NCBI GenBank assembly: GCA_000708835.1
Contig: DF237073.1
Coordinates: forward strand, 152,200 to 186,794
Length of the DNA: 34,595 bases
Reading direction: 5' to 3'
Source of the DNA: Klebsormidium nitens
Taxonomy: Eukaryota > Streptophyta > Klebsormidiophyceae > Klebsormidiales > Klebsormidiaceae
Shown here: positions 1 to 9,591 of the stretch, in pieces
Layout of the letters: each line of letters opens with the position of its first letter
Numbering within the stretch: position 1 is the first letter of the stretch
The notes under the pieces: generated by a model
What the model was told of the DNA's origin: nothing
Databases searched by the model: none
What the model saw: the letters and a program-made list of their open reading frames with translations, nothing else
Made by a program: the position numbers and the translations under genes

Positions 1-354
1 ATACTAAGTTTTTTTAAGGCAATCAGGCAGACAACACGTATGCATGGACTGATGTATCTGCCCATGATGTAAATGCTTCCGGGGTGTCCCTCCGTCCTTG
101 AGTACGTACAAAGATAGCAAGGTCGAGGTTTTGCCGCTTCTTTGGACGCCTAGTACACCTAGCTCATGGTGGCCCGCCCCGCTAGCAAAACAATATGACT
201 CATGCTGCTCTCATCATAGAGCCTATATGAAACAAACAACGGGGTCCCAATCTCAGGAAACTATGTAGGTACATGTGATACTCCACCACCTTTTGTACTG
301 GTTCGCAAGGGAGTTGACGCATGACAGCAAATGGAGCAGCCGGAATCGATCAGG
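1..354. other. Left-edge intergenic sequence, 3' flank of PRP18
   Basis: No coding exon is recognisable here. The segment lies directly downstream of the minus-strand PRP18 stop codon and should contain its 3' UTR and polyadenylation region. I see no clear poly(A) signal, repeat or RNA gene in it. Confidence 0.5.
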
Positions 355-2746
355 TCAAGTTCTTTCTCCGCCAACTGGTTGCGGACCTGCCTCTAACCTA
401 AGCATGCCCGCCTGCTGCTGTTGCTGCGTGTGTTGGACCCTATCCACCTTCAAAGACTCCAGATCACTACCGTTCGCCAGGCTATTAAACTCGAGCGACT
501 TCGAGGGGTCTGTAGGATACTTCCTTTGCGCGAACGTCATCAACCGCTTCACTGACTGCAAGTACTTCCGCGTCGTCTCGTCGTTCATGACGTGCGCAAT
601 TTTGGTGGCCGAAATCTTCTCGCGGGCAGACCGGTCGTGGATACCGATCGACGTCGCCCCAATGGGCCACGGCGCGTTCCCAATTGCGAGCTTCACGTAC
701 GCATCGCTCGCGAGCCGGTAGTCCCTCTCTCGGCAGAAGTTGATGATCTTCATAAGCGACCCCCGGATATCGTCCGGCAGCCGCTTCTTCCGGCACAGCC
801 GGAACATCGGCTCGAGGTACCGCTGGCACTGGTTCTGCGTCGCGATCAGCGACCGACCTTTGGACGTCCGGAGCTCCTTCTCCGGCATGTCGTCCAACTC
901 CTGGCCCCACTCCCGCAATAACCGCTTGAAATACACCAAAATCCGCTCCTCGTCGCTAAGCTCTTCCCACGCCGCTTTCATCAGCTTCGCGTCCTTCCCA
1001 CCGTCGGCTTCCGACACGCCCTCCCCCCCGCTCGCCTCGGCCCCGCTTGCGACCCCTTCCTTTGCCCCGTCCTTCACCGCTTTCTTCTTATCCAGCCCCC
1101 CTCCGTGCTTCTCCTTCCTGCGAATCTGGGCGATATCGTTCAGAAAGTCGTTCCGCTGACCCTTCATCAGCTCCTCGTCATCAGAGTCGTCCAGAAGCAC
1201 GCCGGCGCGCAGGAGCTCCTTGAAGCGCGCGACGCGGGCAGCGTCGTCCTCACCGAAGATGGTGACGGGCTGTTTGAGCAGCCGCAGCCGCCGGCGCACC
1301 TCGGCCGGCTCGAGGGCGTCCAGCTCCGCCTCGATCTGGGCCAGTTTGTCATCTGCGGGCGGAGAGCGCACGTTCTGAGTGATTGACCAAAGGGAGGAAT
1401 CCTGGTTACCGAGTATACTCATGAAACAATCAATTGCCCTCCACTGGGGGCAGAATTGGCAGGGGGGACCAAAAAGCAAGATTACCTACTTCACAAGCAT
1501 AAGGACTCAGTGCTTCGAACCTTCAGAAAAGCAACAACAGAAGAAAGTGGGCAGTTGGGCTAGAAAGAAGTTAAAGGAGATTTGAAGAGGCAGAACAAAT
1601 GTGCTGCATCTGAACCGAACAGAAACAAAGGCTGGCATTGTGGATCATCAACCAGGACAGAGGATCGATCTAATCAGGACACTTGTCGGAAGGAAAGATT
1701 CGACACCAGAAACGACTCCAGCTTCCAAGCAACTGGTCCTGGTGCAGCTCAGCCCCTTAGCTTCCTCTAGATCCAGTCTCGCTTGTTAGATTGAATCCTA
1801 CAGTTTTTATAGCGTGTGGCACGGGATAGAGACTCGCTGTATAAGACTGTCCTGGCAGGCACTTGTGGCTATGCAAGACCCAGTCATTGATCCTCCAAAT
1901 GCGGAGCCCAGACTTAGAGAGTGATGTAGAACAAATTTGATTGGCAAAGAAGGCAAAGATTGACGTTAATCGCAGCTTTTGAGATTGCCATTCCAATAAT
2001 CCCCGAACTGAACTGCACAGGTTAACCTTTGCGGACAAAAGTGGTGGTACAACTGGTCAACAAAGACATAGCTATGGCGCAACTGAACTGATCTCAGAAC
2101 CATAGCTTTATTCAGAGGATGCCGTGGAGTACGCCAGTGAGCCTTGGGGACCGAAACTCTGAATCACCTGTACGGCTACGGCTATAAACCCCATGAGGAT
2201 GTAGCCAGAAGCACCCTGACAAAAAAACGTGCTTGCCCACAAAGGCGACCTAAATTTTGTAGTAAAAACTTCAACTTCCTAAAGGGACGCAAAAGTTTGC
2301 CAACCTGTCTTAGAAAACCCCTCATAAACCGTGCAATGCTGACAGCAGATTGCAGACTACCGCCTGCAATGTGACGGCTGCGACCTAAATGCAAACCCTA
2401 ATCTGGGAAGTTGGAACCTTCGAAACCAACCCGTCACCACAGAAAGTAAAAAGACAGGAGCACGTAATGGCTCGCCAATTCACGCACAATTCTTGTGTAA
2501 CCTACCTGCTTTCGATTTTGTCGTGGCCTCCTGCTTTGCGGCCGCCGCCTCCTGTTTCTCTGCTTCCACCCCCTTGGCCCCCGTCTTGTCTTTCGCTGCC
2601 TTCTCGCGCCTCTCGTCTTCTTCCTCTTTCCGCAGCTTCTCTATCGACTTCTGTTCCAGCTCGCCCCGCCGCACAAACTTCCTACCACCAAAGTCCTCCT
2701 GTGCGGCCTTGCGCTTCCGCTCCAGCTCCTTCTTCAGAAAATCCAT
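355..2746 (-). CDS. PRP18: Pre-mRNA-splicing factor 18 (PRP18), 2 exons
   Basis: PRP18 is a U5-associated factor that acts with SLU7 in the second catalytic step of nuclear pre-mRNA splicing. Exon 1 is 2746-2506 and exon 2 is 1352-355, separated by a 1,153-nt intron (donor GTAGGT, acceptor CCGCAG, phase 1). Joined, they give 1,239 nt, or 412 aa; plant PRP18 is close to 420 aa. The N-terminus (MDFLKKELERKRKAAQEDFG) is the conserved PRP18 start. A PRP4/SFM-type motif with LLKQPVTIFGE lies at about residues 95-120. An acidic, lysine-rich linker follows, then the helical Prp18 domain from about residue 217, including the diagnostic loop GNAPWPIGATSIGIHDRSAR. The frame stays open upstream to an in-frame ATG at 2779, but 2746 matches the family start. 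The C-terminus has a short glutamine run (HTQQQQQ). The gene is head-to-head with the NFXL1 homologue. Identity is very secure; the exon 2 acceptor is chosen by phase and homology. Confidence 0.95.
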
Positions 2747-3385
2747 CGCATAAAAGCTCTCCAGATAAGCGTCGTGCATTCAGAAGCTGCAAACTCTAAA
2801 TCCTTTGAGCTCTTGATTGGGCGTGGTCACGTGCTAAAGCGCTAAGCTCGATTCTACCTGCAGCCAGAGCAACAAAGCTGCCGCCATGCAGTCCTGCATC
2901 GCTTTCCAAGCGTCCGTGGCCCCATGGTGCGTCACCACCCATCGACATTCCGACAAGTGTCAGTTAAAAGCCCGGTGGAATATCGACTAGCCGGGTTCCT
3001 TTGAGCGGACAGCTTGAAGTGCCTCCAAGAGGCTTCATCCCCGGGTAGAAACTTCTCGAAGCATCGAAAGCCAGGGTTGCGTTCCTCCGTTCAGCTTGTC
3101 CCTCGTGTCCCTCGTGTGCTGTGCTGCGCTGTGCAGCTAAGATTCGAGAATAGGCTTCCTTCCGAGTTGTCGCCTAGGCATCGAGCACTGTGCAGAAGAA
3201 GAATTCAGGCTTCTTTGGACCACCATTTTACTGATCAGGTTCTCGCAGACGCCAGGCTTCCCTCCTGCGCCTTCTGGCGCTGGTTAGAGCACGGGTAGTA
3301 GCGGTATAAGGTAGTGCGCCATCGAAGCGTGAATACGGGCCCGCTTGAATCGGATTACAACTTGTTGGTGGGCTTCAGCATCGAT
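2747..3385. promoter_or_regulatory. Divergent promoter interval between PRP18 and NFXL1
   Basis: The two start codons face away from each other across 639 bases, so both core promoters and 5' UTRs must lie here. A CACGTG G-box is at 2828-2833, and an inverted CCAAT box (ATTGG) at 2816-2820 lies about 70 bases before the PRP18 ATG. A pyrimidine/GT-rich patch with a duplicated CCCTCGTGT unit lies near 3104-3120. No TATA box is obvious. The motifs are visible; their use is inference. Confidence 0.45.
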
Positions 3386-6300
3386 ATGTCAAGCACCCCT
3401 GAAGCAGCAGAACAGAGTGGACCTTTCCGGGGGCGTGGGGGCAGGCAGGATGTGAGCCGGGGTAGTTTCGCAAGCAGGCCTCAGGCAAACCGGGGGCGCG
3501 GTGGAAGGGGGGGTCCAAGCCAGCAAGGGTCTTGGAGGAGCTCTGGGGCAGGCAGGGGGGAGGAAGAAAATAGGGGGGCAGAGCGGCGGGCAGAGGCTGA
3601 GGGTGGGGTGCTTGGAAGGCAGCCGCAGCATTACGCGCATGGAAGGGGGGGAGGTCGGCAGTCGGGGTTCCAGGGATTAAAGGATGGAAACGGTGAGCAG
3701 CGGGTCACTCGTCTTGGCCTCACTCTGATCGTCTAGACACACATGTCTTTTGCAAGTGTTTTGTCCTCTCCTTATGGTGGTGTTTTGAATCTCAGGGACT
3801 GAAAGGCTAAGGTGTGGTCTTTTCATCCAATCAACTTTTTTGCAACTGTTGCCTTATTCCATTAAAGTCGCTCTCATTGGAGAAAGCGGCTTTCTCTGGT
3901 TGAGCTTCATTCTGACGCCTCTTCATGACATGCAGGACACCCTGGTGCTTATGGTGGTGAAACTAGTTCTAGAAACACAAACAGGGGCAGAAACCCTTCA
4001 AGTTTGGACCGTCGGGAACCCTCTGACACCCATAACCAGCACCGGAAAGACCCAGTCGATGCCCCAACCCGCACGGATGGCCCACAAGCCCCCCGAACTC
4101 CGAACAGGGAGGAGCGACCCCCCCACTTTTCTGGCCGAGGGAGAGGTCACACCAGGGGAGGAGGTCGGCAGTCTGATCGGGGGGGCAGGTCTGGAGCGCA
4201 TGCTGAGGCCGCCACCTGGCGGCCGCTCGTTGGTGGGCCGGTTGAGAAGTGGAAGAATGTACCACAGTTGGTGCAGGAACTGGAGGAGAAGCTGGCGCGC
4301 GGGGAGGTTGAGTGCATGATATGCTATGAGCAGGTGAGACGTTTTCTCCTACGTTAGCCGTCCGCTTATAATGGGCTTGGGATAAGCTTGTATCTTCTGC
4401 TATCTGCAGGCCTGAGTCCTAAGCAGCAATTTTGGTTGGTCTAAGAAAACTATTTCAAATTCTGCTTTTCTGGTCGTGCCTCAGTTTTGCACGTGAGAGA
4501 CTTGGGAATGTCCTACTCTGGTTTGGGTGCCCTCCTCGTACCTTCCTCACTGCCATGTTGATTGTTGATTCCATGGTTTCTGCAGACAAAGCGGGTTTTT
4601 GGAGTTATTCTCGTGTTTTTGGAGTTCTTCTCGTGATCGTGCCACCATTATGGAACTCGTTAACCCATCAAAAGTCAGAGGTCCATTGAATGTCAGAGGT
4701 ATACTGTGCCCCGTATTCATTGTGCCCCAAGAAGACAAGCTGCATCTTTCTGTAGAATGTGACTTTTAAAGCCGCTTTTCTTTTGCCCCAATTGCAGGTC
4801 GCGCGCGCCAAGCCCGTGTGGTCCTGCTCCAGCTGCTTTGCCATCTTCCACCTCCCCTGCATCAAGCAGTGGGCGCGCGCCCCGTCCTCCTCCGCGGGCC
4901 CTGAACTCGCTTCTGCCAACCAACGACAAGCTGACACCTGGCGCTGCCCCGGCTGCCAATCCCAGCAAAGCACGAGCGTAGGCAACCTCCGGTACCGCTG
5001 CTTTTGTGGGGCGCGAAATAGTCCTCCCGACGATCCTTACCTGACCCCCCATTCGTGCGGGGAGCCGTGCGGTGCTTCCCTGGATCCGAAACGGGGGGGC
5101 GAGGTGCATTGCCCACACAGGTGTACGATGCAGTGCCACCCAGGTCCGCACCCCCCCTGCACGGCGATGGCGCCTCCTCAGAAGTGTTACTGCGGGAAAA
5201 CGACGCAGACGATGCGGTGCGGCGACCCGGAGCGGTCCAAGGGGCGGAGCTGCAGGGGTGTGTGTGGGAAGAGTTTGGCATGCGGGAGGCACAAGTGTGA
5301 GAAGAAGTGTCATGGGGGGGAGTGCGAACCGTGCGGCCAGGTGGTGGTTGGGAAGTGTTTCTGCGGGAAGAAGGAAGAGGCACTCGCGTGCGGGGAACTG
5401 AAGCAGGGGAGGCTTTCAGATGGGCTGTTTTCTTGTCAAGGCCAGTGTGGACACCGTCTCGATTGCGGGAAGCATGACTGCTCGAAGGTGTGTCACGAGG
5501 GGCCCTGCGGCGGGTGTGAATACGTCCCCGAACGGGTGTCAACGTGCCCCTGCGGGAAGAAGAGTCTGAGCCAGCTTGGGGCGGGCCAGAGGACAGAGTG
5601 CACGGATCCAATTCCTACGTGCGGGCAGGTCTGCGGGCGCCCGCTGCGGTGCGGCCACTTCTGCCAAGACACGTGCCACACGGGGGAGTGCTCCGCAAAG
5701 TGTACTGCGAAGGTTCGTCAGAGCTGCAGGTGCGGCGGCGAGTCGCGGACCGTCCCGTGCCACGTTGCGAACGGATCTGGGGGCGTGTTCGTCTGCACGC
5801 GGCCGTGCGGCCGTAAGAAGAGCTGCGGCCGGCACCGCTGCTCGGAAGTTTGTTGTCCGGGGGCGGTCGGCCATTCCGAAGCGCACCTCTGCACGCTGAC
5901 CTGCGGGAAGAAGCTCCAGTGCGGACACCACACGTGCGGGGAGTTATGTCACGCGGGGTACTGCCCCCCGTGCGTCAACAGCGGCTGGGAAGAGCTGCGG
6001 TGCGCATGCGGGAAGACGTCGATCCCGCCGCCGGTCCCGTGCGGCACCCCCCCGCCCGCGTGCCCGTTCCCGTGCAGCTTCGAACAGCCGTGCGGGCATG
6101 AAGCGACGCACTTGTGTCACACCGGTTCGCCGTGCCCGCCGTGCCAAGTTCCGGTGACGAAAGACTGCGCGGGGGGCCACGTCACGCTGCGAAATGTTCC
6201 CTGCGGTTCGAAGGATCTGAAGTGTACGCAGCCGTGCGGCCGGCTGCGCGAGTGCGGGGTGCATCAGTGCGCGAGGATGTGCCACGTGGCGCCCTGCAGC

Positions 6301-7716
6301 GAGGTAGAAGGGTCGGACGGGGTCCGGACCGGCATCTGGGGCCGGGAGAAGAAGCAGTCATGCGGGCAGCCGTGCAACGCCCACCGGAGGGAGTGCGCGC
6401 ACAGCTGTCAGGCGACCTGTCACCCAGGGGAGCCCTGCCCGGAGGTCGCCTGCAGAGAACCGGTCACCATTTTCTGCTCGTGCAGCAGACTCACAGCCCA
6501 GGTTCCATGCTGTTCGGGGGCCCCGGGGGGGCAGTCGCCGACCGAGAAAGCGGCAATCGTGAAGCTATCCTTTCCGCTGCAGCCGCTCCCGGGGGGAGTG
6601 TCCGTTCCGCTCGGGAAGCGCCAGCTGGCGTGCGACGAGGAGTGCCAACGGCTAGAGAAGAAACGGGTGCTCGCGTCGGCGTTCGGTGCGACCCCCCCAG
6701 GGGAGGGCGACAGCGCGGCGGCGGCGGAGGCCTTGCTGGAGATGCTGCGGCGGGAGCCGCAGTGGTTGGCCGCCGTGGAGTCGCGGCTGCAGGCGCTGGG
6801 ACAGGGCCTCAAGGGCGCCGTGCGGGCGCACGTGTTCCGGAACCTGCCCCCCGAGAGGAGAGAGATCATTCACCAGCTGGCGGAGCGGTGGGGCCTCGCG
6901 TCGCAGTCGGTGGGTCGGGAACCGAGGAGAGTGTTGGTCGTTTACGGGGTCGGGAAGGGGGGAAAGCAACAGGCGCCTCGGCCGCTGTCGCGTCAGCCGG
7001 TGGTCGAGGAGAGAAGCCTTTTGTTCAATGCAGAGTTGGACCTAGACTTCGGGTGCGTGCTGGAGTTTCGGGACTTGGCGCGGGAGACGAACCTCGCGTC
7101 GGCGCTACTGCGCTTCGCAGGCGAGTGCGAGCTTCTGTGGCTCAACGACCGGAACGCGCTGGTGATTTTCGGAGACGCAGGGCGGGCCGGGACGGCGCTC
7201 CGTTACTTGGACCATGCGACGGCGTACCGGGGGGCGGTCGCGCCTCCGGCGGTGACGAAACCGACCCCCCGGGGAGCGGATGGGGGGGCGAAAGTTGCCC
7301 GGCGAAGGGGGCAGGTGGAGAATTGGCACGACGACGCGTGGGGGGAGGACGAGGGCGCAGGGGGGGTGGGGAAAGCGAAGGCCGCGCCCGGGGCGTGGAA
7401 AGCGCGCGGCGAGGGGTTCAAGTTGAAGCAGGAGAACCTGTGGGATGCGCTCGGGGGAGAAGAGACCGGGGCGGCGAATATGAGAGCTTCGGCTGCGAAG
7501 GCCGACGATGGATGGACGCAAGTGCCCGCCAAGAGCAAGAAGGGGGGCGCAAAAGGGGGGCCGGTGAGTGAGGATTCGGGGGACAGCTTTATTGGGAGTG
7601 AGAGGGGGGTTTCCGCAGGAGCGCCGGGAGCGCAAAGGCCGCCGGAAATGCAGACCCCGCCGAAGGTGATTGATAAAGGGCAGGACATCGACGACTGGGA
7701 GCAGATGCTCGACTGA
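3386..7716 (+). CDS. NFXL1: NFX1-type zinc-finger protein, NFXL1-like, 3 exons
   Basis: This is a homologue of NF-X1/NFXL1, nuclear RING-type regulators linked in plants to salt, osmotic and defence responses. Exons are 3386-3692, 3936-4333 and 4798-7716 (donors GTGAGC and GTGAGA; acceptors ATGCAG and TTGCAG). Phases close to 3,624 nt, or 1,207 aa; Arabidopsis NFXL1 is about 1,190 aa. Residues 1-220 are rich in G, R and Q with RGG-like stretches. A RING-CH/PHD-like finger begins at VECMICYEQV (about residue 228) and spans the exon 2/3 junction to WRCPGCQSQQ near 295. About nine NFX1-type Cys/His repeats follow to about residue 850 (for example CGKSLACGRHKCEKKCHGGE). An R3H-like segment lies at about 880-955 and an RRM-like fold containing NALVIFGDAGRAGTALRYL at about 990-1040. 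The C-terminus is W- and acidic-rich, ending DDWEQMLD. 3386 is the first ATG in frame. Very GC-rich coding sequence creates many open shadow frames. Confidence 0.95.
4595..4634 (+). repeat. 20-bp direct repeat, two copies, in NFXL1 intron 2
   Basis: Two adjacent 20-base units (GTTTTTGGAGTTATTCTCGT and the same with one change, A to C) lie inside the second NFXL1 intron. This is a small local tandem duplication with no visible coding meaning. Confidence 0.8.
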
Positions 7717-9244
7717 GGGTAGGAGATAAGCTTGGGCAAGTGAGCACCGAACGGTCCGAACTTCGCAAGATTGAAAAGCTGCTGGCATGTGAACGTCACA
7801 CGAAGTGCGAGAACCTTCTGGCTTGTCCTTTTCGTATACGTCCTCGATTCAACAGATGCGATGGTACCCGGCCCGGGGCAATCTTTCTATTATAGTGTCG
7901 GATTCGTGCGTATGTGCTTATAGAGCTAGCGATATAGAACGCGTGCCCACGCAATGCATTTTACGCATGCTCTCAGTGATTATTTAAAGATATAGCATGC
8001 ATGACGGTGCAGCATTTAATTTTGGAGCTCAGTAGAGCTGCGATCTGAATTGCGCATGATAAATCTAAAGCTCTAGCTCTACGGATCCCATGAGCTGTAC
8101 ATGGACGGTTGCACGCGAGAGCATTGAGTCGAATGCATATATATGTTGCGACATCGATCGGCGCCACACATGGGGGGGGGGCGTCAATCCGCATGACTTG
8201 AACTCGTGCACACATATGGGCGCGGCCGGCTTCAATAATAGAACACGCATTGTCAAACGTAAATACGTGGAAAAACTTGAAACCCAAAACGGCCCCCAGC
8301 TGCGCTAATTTTGGAGTCCCGTGTCATTCAGTCGGAAATTGCAAACAGTAAGGTCCTAAGCGTTTGAGGTGAAGGGATCGTGTTGCACGCACAGCGTACT
8401 ACGACGGAAGCACCCCATGAAACAACGACCAAAAAATGGAACCCGCGCAAGCTGCGCTCTCTCTGCAGGAATTGTATTCAGAGACAATCGGGAATGACCC
8501 TCGATGTGCAGATACTTGTGTGCATCGAACTGTGATAGTCTCGTCGGCACTTCGATCAGCCACCTGAAGTATATCATGTTTTTGAGCGTGACACTGACAT
8601 GTCTCGATCGCCGTTGTTCTCCAACAAAGGATCAGTCTCCGTCAAAACGTAAAATACACGATGACTTCAATGTACACGACAGTTTCAATCTGCGAATCAC
8701 ACCTTCGGGCTGTCTTCGACTTGGACGCTAAGGACTGATTGAGGGGTTTCTGATGCTGCAGGGAACTTCCTTCTGTACCTTCCTTCAACAACCAGGGCTG
8801 CACGGAAAGTACACAATCTGGTGCTCTACCCTTGACATATGGTGCGACTCAAGCTTCGACGTTGAGATAATGATCCTCTTTCAGGATCCGCGTGCCGCTG
8901 CATCTGCCTGGTTTTCCTCCGCGTCTGCAAGTCTCCCTAAATTTGTTGAAGTCCCTGTGAAGCAGGATCTGCAAAGGGCACAAACAATTCCATCAGAAAA
9001 CGAGTTCAGACAATTTCAGACAGAAGCATATCAAAGTTTAGAAAAGCATCCTTCCAGTACAACAAACCCGCCAGGATACCGAGTCTGCGTCTCTTGGGCG
9101 TCTCCCAAAAGCACAGCTTGCGTAGAACAAACCGAGGGGAGCAAAACATTTTAGCGCCAAGCGCCATCTTTCCGCGCTCCTCCTGGTACATAATCCCAGA
9201 GCTCCGCAATCTTCTTTGCGCGTACTCGCGCGCATAGTCACAGC
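7717..9244. other. Intergenic region between convergent NFXL1 and ASI1-like genes
   Basis: Here the 3' ends of two convergent genes meet. I see no exon with matching splice phases and no RNA gene. There is a G homopolymer of about ten bases near 8170, AT-rich patches near 7980-8030, and at 9152-9235 the most decayed copy of the exon-derived repeat described under the ASI1-like gene. The rest is presumably 3' UTR and spacer. Confidence 0.5.
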
Positions 9245-9591
9245 TCAGGCTACGACCAAAAGAGCGGATACGAGCCAACCCACCGACCCCCACCTTTTAG
9301 CGCTCCTCCTGGTACTTCTATCCCAGCTCTTCACCTCGCTTTTTGCGTATGCGCCCGCATCTTCCCAACTTAATATCCAAACAACAGGAAAGGGCGACAA
9401 CTTACCGAGCCCCAGCTTCTTCCACTCCTCCCGACACTTCGTCTCGAGCTCCTCGACCTGCTCTGCGTCTGCGCACACGCATCCCGGCTTCGAATCCAAA
9501 AAACAGGGAAGAATGACGACTCACCAAGCCCCAGCTTCTTCCGCTCCTCCTGGTACTTGGTCTCGAGCTCCTCTATCTGCTTCGCGTGTAT
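9152..9591 (-). repeat. Tandem array of four exon-edge copies (ASI1-like exon 9/10)
   Basis: A unit of about 110-130 bases, made of the last 60-70 bases of ASI1-like exon 9 plus the start of the following intron, recurs four times. Copy A is at about 9525-9590 (end of exon 9), B at 9406-9470 (exon 10), C at about 9295-9355 and D at about 9152-9235. A and B share the stretch encoding EELETK.REE.KKLGLG. Intron parts also match: ATCCAAAAAACAGGGAAG in one copy against ATCCAAACAACAGGAAAG in the next. C and D share GCGCTCCTCCTGGTAC. A and B keep splice sites; C and D look degenerate. Confidence 0.8.

Noticed and set aside
1353-2505. Possible extra gene within the PRP18 intron, including an AAACCCTAA telo-box-like word near 2395
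   Set aside because: Open frames are short with no splice-phase support; a single telo-box-like word in an intron is weak.
4717-5611. Long minus-strand open frames opposite NFXL1 exon 3
   Set aside because: Antisense to a clear zinc-finger coding sequence, with no domains; GC-driven lack of stops.
6114-7571. A 485-residue open frame on the plus strand overlapping NFXL1 exon 3
   Set aside because: It is a shadow frame in very GC-rich DNA. The product is an R/G/A-rich string without motifs, while the other frame holds collinear NFX1 zinc fingers and R3H.
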